This document shows positions 34,071 through 46,349 of a stretch of DNA of 64,000 nt, one piece after another. Where the stretch lies: NCBI RefSeq assembly GCF_900129235.1, contig NZ_FQUV01000004.1:186001-250000 (forward strand). The letters run 5' to 3'. The notes beneath the pieces are model-generated. The model saw only the letters and a program-made list of their open reading frames with translations, was not told the origin of the DNA and did not search any database. The position numbers were made by a program, and so were the translations under genes. The DNA comes from Litoreibacter ascidiaceicola. Lineage in GTDB: Bacteria; Pseudomonadota; Alphaproteobacteria; Rhodobacterales; Rhodobacteraceae. Position 1 is the stretch's first letter. Each line of letters starts with the position of its first letter.

Positions 34071-35147
34071 TTAATGCGTTTTGAAAACGCCCGGCAATGA
34101 CACTTCCAACAGTTCGAGGTTGTCGGACGCGTCGGCGTATTTGGTCTTCATATCCGGTGGAATAACAAAGGCATCGCCCGCCTCCAGTGCGAATGGCTCC
34201 TTGCCCTCACCATAAAGGACCATCGTTCCGTCCATCACAAAGGTGAAGAGGATATCTGCGTTGTGGCTGGACCAATCCGCCACGCCGTCTTTTCTTACAA
34301 CCTGAACACCCGCGACGTTGCGGGTGTTCTGAGCAATTGCTGTATCGCGGCAGTTGAAGCCGGGAATTCGGAACGATTGCCATGTTGCGTCTTCGGCTTT
34401 GTGGTGCACGAATTTTTGACCCTGAAAATCGCGATCGGGATTGGCAGGACCGTTGGGTGGTTTCATCTCATGGTCAATCGTTGTGACATGCTCAGCAGGG
34501 ACGCCGATCTCGATGACTTCAATGTTATCAGATGCATATAAAACACGATGCCGGATTTCCGGCGGCTGGATGACGCAGTTGCCTGCGTGAAGACGGAAGG
34601 GCTCGCCCTGATCCTCGTAGACCAAATCCACCCATCCGCGATAACAGAATATCAACTGAAACCCGACCGTATGATAATGTACCATGTCCGGCACCGGCCC
34701 GCCGTCCGGGATGCGGATATGCGACGCGATGATCGAGCCGCCAAGGCGGTCGGGGATCAAATCCCGATACTGCATTCCCGCCCGCCCGATGACCCATGGT
34801 GCCTGATCGGCAAGCCGCCGCACGACAAATGCGTGCTGCGTTTCGGGCAGGATAAGGGGCGGATTACGCTCTGCGATCTCGATCCGTGTGCCGTTTGGCG
34901 CAACCAGATCGCGCTGCCCGTCCGCAAATCCGTCAGGATCATCGGTCAGGATGCGCAGCGTGCCCGCAGGCTCCTGCGCACCCTTTTCAACACGCAGTCG
35001 CAGGCCATAGCCGGAAAACACCGCAACGGTCGGGTCATCAGCGGGATAGATCATATCCATCCGCATACCCAGCACCTTGGTGAAAAATGGGATGTCATCA
35101 CGCAGTTCCTGCGTAGGTAGACGAATTTCCGCAATGATGTCTGGCAT
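34071..35147 (-). CDS. VOC-like domain fused to a double-cupin protein
   Basis: A 358-aa protein. Residues 1-90 read like a VOC (glyoxalase) module (LPTQELRDDIPFFTKVLGMRMDM). Two cupin barrels follow: the first near 140-215 with metal-type residues in MVHYHTVGFQ and PPEIRHRV, the second near 270-350 with SSHNADILFTFV and FVIPPDM. Such bicupins are often dioxygenases or isomerases, but the second barrel keeps fewer His ligands. Divergent from maeB. Substrate unknown. Confidence 0.72.
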   Translation of the reverse strand: MPDIIAEIRLPTQELRDDIPFFTKVLGMRMDMIYPADDPTVAVFSGYGLRLRVEKGAQEPAGTLRILTDDPDGFADGQRDLVAPNGTRIEIAERNPPLILPETQHAFVVRRLADQAPWVIGRAGMQYRDLIPDRLGGSIIASHIRIPDGGPVPDMVHYHTVGFQLIFCYRGWVDLVYEDQGEPFRLHAGNCVIQPPEIRHRVLYASDNIEVIEIGVPAEHVTTIDHEMKPPNGPANPDRDFQGQKFVHHKAEDATWQSFRIPGFNCRDTAIAQNTRNVAGVQVVRKDGVADWSSHNADILFTFVMDGTMVLYGEGKEPFALEAGDAFVIPPDMKTKYADASDNLELLEVSLPGVFKTH

Positions 35148-35244
35148 GATCCCCCCGTTTTAGCGCAGAGTGGGCGCAGCGAACGCAATATGCAACACTT
35201 GCCTTACGCTACGTTTTGCGCCAAAAATCAGGCAAAATGAAAAG

Positions 35245-35262
35245 TAGTTTAATATTAAACTA
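35245..35262. promoter_or_regulatory. Perfect 18-bp AT-rich palindrome upstream of maeB
   Basis: TAGTTTAATATTAAACTA is self-complementary over all 18 bases and ends 21 bp before the maeB start, just ahead of its GGGAGG ribosome site. It also lies in the leader region of the divergent cupin gene. It looks like a dimeric repressor site overlapping the promoter. Confidence 0.7.
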
Positions 35263-35283
35263 ATTTATTCTGGGAGGAATGCC

Positions 35284-37578
35284 ATGTCAGACGAGCGTAC
35301 CGAAGAAGACCGCCAACAGGCGCTTCGTCAGGCTGCCTTGGACTATCACCGCTACCCAAAACCCGGGAAATTGGAGATCCGCGCGACCAAGCCGTTGGCC
35401 AACGGGCGTGACCTGTCGCGTGCTTATTCTCCCGGCGTCGCCGAGGCCTGCCTTGAGATCAAGGCCGAACCTGACACGGCCCGCGACTATACCTCCCGCG
35501 GCAATCTTGTCGGCGTGGTCACCAACGGCACTGCGGTCCTTGGTCTTGGCAATATCGGCGCGCTCGCCTCCAAGCCCGTGATGGAAGGCAAGGCGGTGTT
35601 GTTCAAGAAATTCGCCAATATCGACTGTTTCGATATCGAGCTGGACGAGAAAGATCCCGAGAAGCTGGCCGAAATCGTGTGTGCGCTTGGCCCGACTTTC
35701 GGCGCGATTAACCTTGAGGACATCAAGGCCCCCGACTGCTTTATCGTCGAGGATATTTGCCGCGAGCGCATGGATATTCCCGTCTTCCATGACGACCAGC
35801 ACGGTACCGCCATCGTTGTAGGTGCGGCAGCAACCAACGCCTTGCGGGTTGCAGGCAAGAAATTCGAGGACATCAAGATCGTCTCCACCGGCGGTGGCGC
35901 GGCGGGCATCGCCTGCCTTAACATGCTGCTAAAGCTGGGTGTTAAGCGCGAGAATGTTTGGCTCTGCGATATTGCCGGATTGGTCTACGAGGGCCGCACA
36001 GAGGAGATGACACCGCAGAAAGCCAACTTCGCGCAAAAATCAGATATGCGCAGCCTCGATGACGTGATTGACGGCGCGGACTTATTCCTTGGTCTGTCGG
36101 GGCCGGGGGTGTTGAAGCCCGAAATGGTCGCGAAAATGGCGTCACGCCCGATCATCTTCGCGCTGGCCAACCCGACGCCGGAAATCATGCCCGACGACGC
36201 CCGCAAGGTCGCACCCGATGCCATCATTGCCACGGGGCGCAGCGACTATCCGAACCAAGTAAATAATGTGCTTTGCTTCCCGTTCATCTTTCGCGGGGCG
36301 CTGGATGTGGGTGCGACCACGATCAATGACGAGATGAAAATCGGCTGCGTCGAAGGCATCGCGGCTCTTGCACGCGCCACCACCTCTGCCGAGGCCGCCG
36401 CCGCCTATCAGGGCGAGCAACTGACCTTCGGCGCAGATTACCTGATCCCCAAGCCATTTGACCCGCGTTTGATCGGCGTGGTGGCTTCCGCCGTGGCCAA
36501 GGCCGCGATGGAAAGCGGTGTGGCGAAGCGCCCGTTGGAAGATCTTGAAAGCTACAAGGCGGAGCTCGATGGTTCGGTCTTCAAATCCGCCATGATCATG
36601 CGCCCTGTGTTCGAGGCCGCCCGCACCGTGACGCGGAAGATCGTCTTTACCGAAGGCGAGAGCGAACGCGTGTTGCGCGCCGCCAATGCGATGCTGGAGG
36701 ATACGACGGACAAGCCGATCCTCATCGGCCGCCCTGAAGTGATCGAGCGCCGTGCGGAACGTGCAGGACTATCAATCAAGCCGGGTCGCGATTTCGAGTT
36801 GGTGAACCCCAATGACGACCCGCGCTACCGCGACTATTGGCAGACATATCATGCGATCATGGCGCGTCGTGGCGTCACTCCTGATCTGGCGCGGGCTATC
36901 ATGCGCACCAACACCACCGCCATCGGCGCGGTGATGGTGCATCGGGGCGAGGCAGACAGCCTGATTTGCGGCACGTTCGGGCAGTTCTTGTGGCATCTCA
37001 ACTACGTTACGCAGGTCTTGGGAGGGGATGATTTACATCCGATCGGCGCGTTGTCGTTGATGATCCTTGAGGACGGCCCGCTTTTCGTGGCCGACACCCA
37101 CGTGCATGCCGAGCCTACAGCAGAGCAGATTGCCGAAACCGTGATTGCCGCCGCCCGCCATGTGCGCCGCTTCGGTGTGACGCCAAAGATTGCGCTCTGT
37201 TCCAATTCCCAATTTGGCAATCTGGACAGCATTACGGGCCAGCGAATGCGTGGGGCGCTCGATATTCTCGACTCCACGCCGCGTGACTTCGCCTATGAGG
37301 GCGAGATGCACGCCGATGCGGCGCTGGATCAGGAATTGCGCGCGCGCATCATGCCTGAGAGCCGTTTTGAAGGTGCGGCTAACGTGTTGGTCTTTGCCAA
37401 TACAGATGCGGCATCGGGGGTTCGTAACATCTTGAAAATGAAGGCAGGCGGGCTTGAGGTCGGCCCGATCCTGATGGGAATGGGAAACAAGGCACATATC
37501 GTCACCCCGTCGATCACCGCGCGGGGATTGCTGAACATGTCGGCCATCGCCGGCACGCCCGTTGCCCATTACGGGTGA
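35284..37578 (+). CDS. maeB: NADP-dependent malic enzyme with C-terminal phosphotransacetylase-like domain
   Basis: Oxidative decarboxylation of malate to pyruvate, giving NADPH. The 764-aa protein has the malic domain (SRAYSPGVAEACLEI, GTAVLGLGNIGA), metal/active-site segment FHDDQHGTAIV, and NADP loop STGGGAAGIACLN. From about residue 430 a PTA-like domain begins (MMRPVFEAARTVTRKIVFTEGE type), which in this family is regulatory and lacks transacetylase activity. GGGAGG precedes the ATG. Confidence 0.95.
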   Translation: MSDERTEEDRQQALRQAALDYHRYPKPGKLEIRATKPLANGRDLSRAYSPGVAEACLEIKAEPDTARDYTSRGNLVGVVTNGTAVLGLGNIGALASKPVMEGKAVLFKKFANIDCFDIELDEKDPEKLAEIVCALGPTFGAINLEDIKAPDCFIVEDICRERMDIPVFHDDQHGTAIVVGAAATNALRVAGKKFEDIKIVSTGGGAAGIACLNMLLKLGVKRENVWLCDIAGLVYEGRTEEMTPQKANFAQKSDMRSLDDVIDGADLFLGLSGPGVLKPEMVAKMASRPIIFALANPTPEIMPDDARKVAPDAIIATGRSDYPNQVNNVLCFPFIFRGALDVGATTINDEMKIGCVEGIAALARATTSAEAAAAYQGEQLTFGADYLIPKPFDPRLIGVVASAVAKAAMESGVAKRPLEDLESYKAELDGSVFKSAMIMRPVFEAARTVTRKIVFTEGESERVLRAANAMLEDTTDKPILIGRPEVIERRAERAGLSIKPGRDFELVNPNDDPRYRDYWQTYHAIMARRGVTPDLARAIMRTNTTAIGAVMVHRGEADSLICGTFGQFLWHLNYVTQVLGGDDLHPIGALSLMILEDGPLFVADTHVHAEPTAEQIAETVIAAARHVRRFGVTPKIALCSNSQFGNLDSITGQRMRGALDILDSTPRDFAYEGEMHADAALDQELRARIMPESRFEGAANVLVFANTDAASGVRNILKMKAGGLEVGPILMGMGNKAHIVTPSITARGLLNMSAIAGTPVAHYG

Positions 37579-37614
37579 GTTGACCTAACGGAGCCTTCGG
37601 CCCGACATTGTTTG

Positions 37615-37637
37615 GGTCGGGGGTTGCGCCCCCGACC
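37615..37637. terminator. Strong GC hairpin between convergent maeB and tyrS
   Basis: Nine-base arms GGTCGGGGG and CCCCCGACC enclose a five-base loop. No T-run follows, but the stability and the convergent setting suggest a shared transcription stop. Confidence 0.5.
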
Positions 37638-37651
37638 GGCACGTTGCGATG

Positions 37652-38902
37652 CTAGCTTAAAGTCACCAAAGCGTGGCGTTTTCTGCCTGCCGACAGCTTG
37701 ATCGGCTGCGCCAACTGGTCGGCCGTGATGAACAGTCCGGCGTCACTCAGCGCTTCGTCATTCATCTTCGCGCCGTTCTCCGAAATCAGGCGCTTTGCCT
37801 CTTTGCCCGACCCAGCAAGACCGGAGCGCACGATTAGCTGAACAATCGAAATCCCGTCGCCCAACTCTTCCGCCGTTAAAGCCAGCGTCGGCAAATCGTC
37901 ACCAGTGCCACCTTTTTCAAACACATCATGCGCGGTGGCTTCCGCCGTCCGCGCGGCGTCTTCGCCATGCAGCAATGTTGTGACCGCGTTCGCCAGAATG
38001 ACCTTGGCCGCGTTGATGTCGGAGCCTTCAAGCGCCCCCAAGCGATCGCACTCTGACACTGGAAGTTCAGTGAACAGTTTCAGGAACTTGCCGGTGTCGG
38101 CGTCCGTCGTGTTGCGCCAGAATTGCCAGAACTCGTAAGGGCTGAGCATGTCGCCGTTCAGCCAGATTGCCCCGCCTTGCGACTTGCCCATTTTGCGGCC
38201 GTCGGATGTGGTCAGGAGCGGCGTCGTCAGGCCGTAAATCTCGTGATCCAGCACCCGCCGTGTCAGGTCGATACCGTTGACGATATTGCCCCACTGGTCC
38301 GATCCGCCCATTTGCAACAGGCAGCCGTAGCGGCGGTTCAGCTCTAGAAAATCATAGGCTTGCAGGATCATGTAGTTGAATTCGAGGAAGGACAGGCTTT
38401 GCTCGCGGTCCAGCCGTGACTTGACGCTCTCGAAGCTGAGCATCCGGTTCACCGAGAAATGCCGCCCGATGTCGCGCAGAAATTCGAGGTAGTTCAACCC
38501 GTCCAACCATTCGGCGTTATTGAGCATAACCGCATCGGTGTCGCCGTCACCGTAGGAGAGGTATTTGGAGAAGACCTGCTGCATGCCGTCGATATTGGCG
38601 TCAATTGCGGCATCGTCGAGCAACGGGCGCTCGTCCGCGCGGAAGCTGGGATCACCAACCTTCGTGGTGCCGCCGCCCATTAGCGTGATTGGCTTGCCGC
38701 CGGTCTTCTGGAACCAGCGCAGCACCATGATGTTCATCAAGTGGCCGACATGCAAAGATTTCGCCGTAGCGTCGTAGCCGATATAGGCAGGGACCACGCC
38801 TTTGATCAAAGCCTCGTCCAGCCCTTGATAGTCGGTACAGTCGGCCAGAAAGCCACGCTCTATCATCACGGTCAGAAATTCGGATTTGGCATGGTAGGTC
38901 AT
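37652..38902 (-). CDS. tyrS: Tyrosyl-tRNA synthetase
   Basis: Charges tRNA-Tyr. The start at 38902 gives 416 aa; upstream frame overlaps anmK and is not coding. Class I signatures are HVGHL (HIGH-like) and KMGKSQGG (KMSKS-like), with the tyrosine pocket in [15 protein letters not shown] and [10 protein letters not shown]-terminal S4 domain covers the last 60 residues. Confidence 0.96.
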   Translation of the reverse strand: MTYHAKSEFLTVMIERGFLADCTDYQGLDEALIKGVVPAYIGYDATAKSLHVGHLMNIMVLRWFQKTGGKPITLMGGGTTKVGDPSFRADERPLLDDAAIDANIDGMQQVFSKYLSYGDGDTDAVMLNNAEWLDGLNYLEFLRDIGRHFSVNRMLSFESVKSRLDREQSLSFLEFNYMILQAYDFLELNRRYGCLLQMGGSDQWGNIVNGIDLTRRVLDHEIYGLTTPLLTTSDGRKMGKSQGGAIWLNGDMLSPYEFWQFWRNTTDADTGKFLKLFTELPVSECDRLGALEGSDINAAKVILANAVTTLLHGEDAARTAEATAHDVFEKGGTGDDLPTLALTAEELGDGISIVQLIVRSGLAGSGKEAKRLISENGAKMNDEALSDAGLFITADQLAQPIKLSAGRKRHALVTLS

Positions 38903-38969
38903 TGGGGTATCGTCCCTGCAAAACAGTGTTTCGCGCCTTATAGGCGTGAGGGCGGCGAAGGGAAAGCCA

Positions 38970-40082
38970 TTGAAGATCACCGGTCCAATTTGGGCGCTTG
39001 GCGCGATGTCCGGCACATCCCTTGACGGGGTGGACGCAGCGCTGCTCCGCACCGACGGCGAGACCATTACGGCGTTCGGTGCCAGCGCGTACCGCCCCTA
39101 TTCCGATGACGAGCGTGCAAGCATCGCCCAAGCGCTTGGCCAATGGCACGATGGTGAAGGCGTGGCCCAAGCGGCCGAGACGGTTGAAACGGTGCACGCA
39201 GCCCTTCTGTCACGCATGATGACAACCGAGCCTGACCAAACGCCGGTGCTGATTGGCTTCCACGGCCAGACCCTTGCCCATGACCCCGACAACCAGCGCA
39301 CGCATCAAACGGGTGACGGGGCGCTGTTGGCTGAAATTCTGCGATGCCCTGTGGTTTGGGACTTTCGCAGCGCGGATGTTCAGCTGGGCGGGCAGGGCGC
39401 ACCGCTCGCGCCATTCTTCCACTTTGCCTGTGCGAAGTATCTATCGCTAGATACGCCCACCGTATTCCTGAACCTTGGTGGCGTGGGCAATGTGACTTAT
39501 GTCGACCCAAGCCATGACAAACCGCAGGCAGAGGGCGCGCTTCTGGCTTTCGACACGGGTCCTGCCAACGCCCCGATCAATGACCTGATGCAAACCCGTT
39601 TGAGCAAGTCTTATGACCGCGACGGGGGCCTTGCAGCACAAGGCACAGCCAACGCGCAGGTCGTCGAGAAATTCCTGAATCGGGCCTACTTCCATAAAAT
39701 GCCACCCAAGTCGCTGGACCGCGACGACTTCGCGCAATTGTCGCATCACGTCGTGGACCTTGCTGACGCCGATGCCGCCGCGACGCTGAGCGAATGCTGC
39801 GCCGCCGCTGTCGCTCGTTCGATGGAGCATATGCCGAAGAAACCCAACCGAATTCTGGTCTGTGGTGGCGGACGGCGGAACGCTCATATTATGGCGCGCC
39901 TTCAAGCCCTGACAGGGCTGCAAATTGACGACATCGACGATCACGGTCTCGATGGCGATATGCTGGAGGCACAGGCTTTTGCGTACCTCGCCGTACGGGT
40001 GGCGCGCGGGATGCCTACCAGTTGCCCCAGCACCACGGGTGTGGGTGCAGATGTTGGTGGTGGAACGGTCAGTCACCCCTAG
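38970..40082 (+). CDS. anmK: Anhydro-N-acetylmuramic acid kinase
   Basis: Phosphorylates and opens 1,6-anhydro-MurNAc in peptidoglycan recycling. I chose the TTG at 38970 (370 aa, close to the E. coli length) because AAGGGA lies six bases upstream; a GTG at 38946 is the alternative. Motifs are [16 protein letters not shown] at the N-terminus, [23 protein letters not shown] and LVCGGGRRN. It is divergent from tyrS and overlaps the cupin_5 gene tail to tail by 14 bp. Confidence 0.93.
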   Translation: MKITGPIWALGAMSGTSLDGVDAALLRTDGETITAFGASAYRPYSDDERASIAQALGQWHDGEGVAQAAETVETVHAALLSRMMTTEPDQTPVLIGFHGQTLAHDPDNQRTHQTGDGALLAEILRCPVVWDFRSADVQLGGQGAPLAPFFHFACAKYLSLDTPTVFLNLGGVGNVTYVDPSHDKPQAEGALLAFDTGPANAPINDLMQTRLSKSYDRDGGLAAQGTANAQVVEKFLNRAYFHKMPPKSLDRDDFAQLSHHVVDLADADAAATLSECCAAAVARSMEHMPKKPNRILVCGGGRRNAHIMARLQALTGLQIDDIDDHGLDGDMLEAQAFAYLAVRVARGMPTSCPSTTGVGADVGGGTVSHP

Positions 40083-40497
40083 GGATGTCAAAGCCTGGCG
40101 CGGCCAGCTCGAACCCGTCAAACGTAAACCCTGGCGACACGGTGCAGCCGACCAAGGCCCACCCATTAGGTGCAGAGGCCGCTTGCCATTCGCGAGCCTC
40201 AACAACGATTTGTGGCCGCTGTCCTGCTCCGAAATCGGGCCCTAAAATGTGCTCGGTGGCCGGTCCCGTGTCACTTGGAGATATCGACAAAATCAGCGGC
40301 GTGCCCGCGTAGAAGTGCCATATCTCGCCCGCATCCACGCGATGCCAATGGCTCCGCTCACCTTGTTTGAGAAGGAAATATATGCACGTGCCGGAAGGCC
40401 GCCCGTCACCATCTGCGACCCATGTCTGGCGATACCAGCCGCCTTCGGGGTGAGGCTGAAGGTTTAGGTGTTTGATCAGGGTGTCAGCGTCACTCAT
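40069..40497 (-). CDS. Cupin_5 (DUF985) family protein
   Basis: A single-domain cupin of 142 aa with the family start [16 protein letters not shown] and the barrel motifs [18 protein letters not shown]. Function is unassigned in the family. Expressed with, or just after, the membrane-protein gene on the same strand. Confidence 0.82.
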   Translation of the reverse strand: MSDADTLIKHLNLQPHPEGGWYRQTWVADGDGRPSGTCIYFLLKQGERSHWHRVDAGEIWHFYAGTPLILSISPSDTGPATEHILGPDFGAGQRPQIVVEAREWQAASAPNGWALVGCTVSPGFTFDGFELAAPGFDIPRGD

Positions 40498-40501
40498 CTG
40501 A

Positions 40502-42765
<2,264 letters not shown>

Positions 42766-42773
42766 AGACGTTT

Positions 42774-44318
42774 TCAAGGCTGCTCGGGGCGTACGCCTAA
42801 GCCTGCAAGAAGCGGAGTCAGATGGGCTTCGTAATTGCGCCATGCCTCTGAGCTTCCCTGATACATTTCTTGTCGAACCTGACCCGTGGATGCCGTTTGG
42901 ACAGCGCGCTTGGTCTTGTGGAAACTCAAGCAGTTATCTTCCCACTCGAGACCGGCAAAATCCAAAATACGCCGGGTTTCGCGTTCTTGATTTTCAGTCA
43001 AAAGCTCGTAATCCATATCCAGAATCCGACCAGGAAAACGCTCGTGCCAGAATGCCATAAGATCCTGATACAGATGGTAAAACTGAGCGATATTCTCTAG
43101 CGAGTACCGATAATCATTGCCCGGTGTCACGAAGCTGTGGCGATAAATCGACCAGCAGACGGCCCGCGCGTCCCGCGCGCAGTGGATCACTTTGGCTTCC
43201 GGTAAGGCTTTAAGAATAAATCCGATCCAGCGGAAGTTCAGCGGAAGCTTGTCGGTGATCACGGATGCATCCGTGTCCGCGTCGGCTAGCCCGCCCAGAT
43301 ATCCCGCACGGATTTCTCGCAGCAACGCTTCGCTCATCGGCTGGTTCAATGCGTTGGTGCGGCCCAACACATTGTTTAAAAGTCCCAATTCTCCCGCGCC
43401 ATACACCTTCGAATGACTTGCGAGGATTTGTTCTGTCAACGATGTGCCGGAGCGGGGCATGCCCAAAACGAAGATTGGCCGACGTCTGGCAACCGGAACC
43501 GACAGTTCGGGCACGGATTCTGCGAATATCCCTTTAATGCGTTTGAATAGCTTCTGATCGGCGGTCGCGTCGTAAGGCGTCACTGCGCCCCGCGCATGGT
43601 TGGCGGCGTCGAAATGTTTGAATGCGCGGTCATATTCGCCAATGTCGTCATAGGCTTTGCCCAATGCGAAATTCAGACGCATCTCCGCCTCGGCCTCCAA
43701 TCCACCGGCGGACAAAAGCGCTTCCATTTCTTTGATATGGGGATCGCCGGCAGTGTAGCGTCGGCATTCGGCAAGGTTTTGGTGCGCGACAACAAATCCG
43801 GGGTTCAGTTCCAAACTGCGCCGAAAACACGTCGCCGCCGCTTCCCGATCCCCAAGATGCATCAACACGTCACCTTTGTTGCACACCGCTTCAACGTAGT
43901 CGGGTGCAATTGCGATCGCGCGATCAAACAGGGTCAACGCATCCGCATTGCGATCCATGTCTTTCATCAGGCAGCCCAGATTGTTGAGCGCTTCCACATA
44001 GTCGGGCTTCTGGTCAATTGCCGCCAGATAATGCTTGGCGGCGTCTTTGAAGCGCCCCAAGTCACTCAACACGATGCCCAGATTGTTTTGCGCTTCCGCG
44101 TAGTCCGGGCGTTGCTTTACCGCAGCACGCAGTGGCGCAAGCGCTTCTTCCAAGCGCCCCATCTCCTTCAGGATCAGACCCGTGAGGTTCTGCGTGATGG
44201 GAAAATCCGGAAAGGCGTTATCCAGCTCTTTTGCCTTCGACAGCGCAGCTTCAAGATCACCTCTCTGAAAAGGCTCAACAATTTCTATCAGTTGCTCTTG
44301 AGTAGGACGTTCGCTCAT
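42774..44318 (-). CDS. Tetratricopeptide repeat-sulfotransferase fusion protein
   Basis: A 514-aa cytoplasmic protein. Residues 1 to about 220 hold around five TPR units (for example YAEAQNNLGIVLSDLGRFKDAAKHYLAAI and YVEALNNLGCLMKDM). Residues about 245-500 form a PAPS-dependent sulfotransferase: phosphosulfate loop GMPRSGTSLTEQILASH, 3'-phosphate contact near CARDARAVCWSIYRHSF. Roseobacters carry many of these, targets unknown. Its start overlaps the Fur-family gene by ATGA, a curious coupling. Confidence 0.87.
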   Translation of the reverse strand: MSERPTQEQLIEIVEPFQRGDLEAALSKAKELDNAFPDFPITQNLTGLILKEMGRLEEALAPLRAAVKQRPDYAEAQNNLGIVLSDLGRFKDAAKHYLAAIDQKPDYVEALNNLGCLMKDMDRNADALTLFDRAIAIAPDYVEAVCNKGDVLMHLGDREAAATCFRRSLELNPGFVVAHQNLAECRRYTAGDPHIKEMEALLSAGGLEAEAEMRLNFALGKAYDDIGEYDRAFKHFDAANHARGAVTPYDATADQKLFKRIKGIFAESVPELSVPVARRRPIFVLGMPRSGTSLTEQILASHSKVYGAGELGLLNNVLGRTNALNQPMSEALLREIRAGYLGGLADADTDASVITDKLPLNFRWIGFILKALPEAKVIHCARDARAVCWSIYRHSFVTPGNDYRYSLENIAQFYHLYQDLMAFWHERFPGRILDMDYELLTENQERETRRILDFAGLEWEDNCLSFHKTKRAVQTASTGQVRQEMYQGSSEAWRNYEAHLTPLLAGLGVRPEQP

Positions 44319-44722
44319 GTGTCTTTGACTCCGTAAAGTTCCAAGCGGTGTCCCTTCAACTTGTATCCAAGACGTTTGGCGATCCTCTCTTGAAGTTCTT
44401 CGATCTCGGGGTCGACAAATTCGATTACCTCACCGGTTTGCATGTCGATGAGGTGGTCATGGTGGTCGCGTTCGGCGTCTTCATAGCGCGCCCTCCCGTC
44501 GCCGAACTCCAGCCGCTCCAACAAACCGGCTTCCTCAAACAACTTTACCGTGCGGTACACTGTGGCAATCGAGATCCCTGCGTCCAAGGCCGACGCGCGC
44601 GCGTGGAGTTCTTCCACATCGGGGTGGTCGTCCGCTTCCTCCAGCACTTGCGCAATCACACGGCGTTGTCCGGTCATGCGCAGCCCGCGTTCTGCCGAGC
44701 GGCTGATGATGGATTTTCCCAT
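44315..44722 (-). CDS. Fur family metal regulator (Fur/Mur type)
   Basis: A 135-aa repressor with Fur helix-turn-helix (GLRMTGQRRVIAQVLEEADDHPD, SIATVYRTVKLFEEAG) and the metal region HHDHLIDMQTGEVIEF. The C-terminal structural CxxC cysteines are absent, as in alphaproteobacterial Fur, which in Rhodobacterales often acts as the manganese regulator Mur. It precedes the sulfotransferase gene. Confidence 0.87.
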   Translation of the reverse strand: MGKSIISRSAERGLRMTGQRRVIAQVLEEADDHPDVEELHARASALDAGISIATVYRTVKLFEEAGLLERLEFGDGRARYEDAERDHHDHLIDMQTGEVIEFVDPEIEELQERIAKRLGYKLKGHRLELYGVKDT

Positions 44723-45020
44723 AGGTCGTGGCCCTCTTCGTCGTTACCATGCATTTTAGGCACGGCACCGCCAAGCCTCCAGCCCAAATAGCGCCTAAGG
44801 CTTGACTTATCGTCCCTCAGGGCGCATTTGCCCTTCAAGCCTGCGCACTTATGGTGCCGCGTGAGCTTTGCAAAACCAGCAAGGCACTGCACCGCCGCAG
44901 CACACACGTTCCCGATATTCACGCGAATGGGTCCGGTGGAGGAAACGCCTCCACGACCATTTTAACGCGACCTCACCGCCGATTCAGGCGTGGGGCCCAC
45001 ATGTCACGAGAGGACATGAC
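44723..45020. promoter_or_regulatory. 298-bp divergent region between fur-like gene and rhlE
   Basis: This is the longest gap in the window. It must carry the leftward fur-like promoter and the rightward rhlE promoter plus a leader of unknown length. A TTGACT occurs near 44802 but with no convincing -10. No RNA gene or long palindrome is evident. Confidence 0.35.
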
Positions 45021-46349
45021 TTGAACAAATTTGAAGCTTTGGGGATCTCCCCGAAAATTGCCGAGAAACTTACAGAAAACGGCATTACGAACCCGACCCC
45101 GATCCAAGAAGAAGCGATTCCGATCATCCTGACCGGCCGCGACGTCATGGGCCTGGCCCAAACAGGCACTGGCAAGACCGCAGCTTTCGGGCTGCCGATG
45201 ATCCATAACTTGATTAAAATAGGCACCAAGCCGGCCCCGCGCACCGTGCGCGGCCTGATCCTTGCGCCGACCCGCGAGCTTGCCAAGCAAATCTGCGACA
45301 ACCTGAAGATGTTTCAAGGCGGTGGTCACCTGAAGATCAACATGGTCGTCGGTGGCGTCTCGATTAACCCGCAGAAAAAAGCGCTGGAACGCGGCACGGA
45401 TATTCTAGTCGCCACACCGGGTCGTTTGATCGACCTTCTGCAGCAAAAGGCTGTGGTGTTGGGGGATGCGAAGTATCTTGTCCTCGACGAGGCTGACCAG
45501 ATGCTCGACATGGGCTTTATCCACGCCCTACGCCAGATTGCACCGTTGCTGCCAAAAGAGCGCCAGACCCTGTGTTTTTCAGCCACCATGCCGAAGCTGA
45601 TGGAAGAGTTGGCCGCGACCTATCTGGACCACCCGCGCCGCGTGCAAGTTGCGGCACCCGGTAAGACCGCGGACAAAATCACCCAGTCGGTTCACTACAT
45701 CGCCAAGGCCGCGAAAAACGACCTGCTGATCGAGCTGATGGACAAGCACCGTGACGACCTCGCATTGGTGTTCTGCCGCACCAAACATGGTGCGGAAAAG
45801 CTGATGAAGCTGCTTGATAGCAAGGGCTTCGCTGCAGGTTCTATTCACGGCAATAAGTCGCAAAACCACCGTGACCGCTCGTTGGCCCAGTTCAAGTCCG
45901 GTCAGCTACGCGTCTTGGTGGCCACCGACGTGGCAGCCCGTGGGATCGACATTCCGGGGGTGGGCTTCGTGTATAACTACGATCTGCCAAATGTCCCTGA
46001 AAGCTACGTGCACCGCATTGGCCGGACCGCGCGTGCGGGCCGTGAAGGGGAGGCAATCGCCTTCTGTGCGCCGGACGAAATGGGTGAATTGAAAGACATC
46101 GAGAAGATGTTGAAGATCACCATCCCTGTTGCGGGCGGTCGCCGCTGGGCGCCCCATGAAGAAGAGAAAAAACCCGCGCGCGGAGGCGGTGGTAATCGTG
46201 GCGGTAGTCGTCCCGGTGGAGGTGGCGGCGGACGTCGCGGCCAAGGAAAGCCCAAAGCGGTAGGTGGCGAGGCCCCGTCCGGTGGCGCGCCAAAGCGTAA
46301 GCGCAATCGCCGTCGTCGGGGTCAGGGCCCAACTTCCGCCGCGGCTTAA
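45021..46349 (+). CDS. rhlE: DEAD-box RNA helicase, RhlE type
   Basis: RNA unwinding/remodelling enzyme. I set the start at the TTG at 45021 (442 aa, NKFEALGISPKIAEKL) behind GAGAGGA; a frame from 44868 adds 51 residues with no family match. Motifs: Q motif TPIQEEAIP, Walker A AQTGTGKT, PTRELA, TPGR, DEAD (VLDEAD), SAT, and HRIGRTARAG. The tail from about residue 385 is rich in Gly, Arg and Lys and would bind RNA non-specifically. Confidence 0.92.
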   Translation: MNKFEALGISPKIAEKLTENGITNPTPIQEEAIPIILTGRDVMGLAQTGTGKTAAFGLPMIHNLIKIGTKPAPRTVRGLILAPTRELAKQICDNLKMFQGGGHLKINMVVGGVSINPQKKALERGTDILVATPGRLIDLLQQKAVVLGDAKYLVLDEADQMLDMGFIHALRQIAPLLPKERQTLCFSATMPKLMEELAATYLDHPRRVQVAAPGKTADKITQSVHYIAKAAKNDLLIELMDKHRDDLALVFCRTKHGAEKLMKLLDSKGFAAGSIHGNKSQNHRDRSLAQFKSGQLRVLVATDVAARGIDIPGVGFVYNYDLPNVPESYVHRIGRTARAGREGEAIAFCAPDEMGELKDIEKMLKITIPVAGGRRWAPHEEEKKPARGGGGNRGGSRPGGGGGGRRGQGKPKAVGGEAPSGGAPKRKRNRRRRGQGPTSAAA

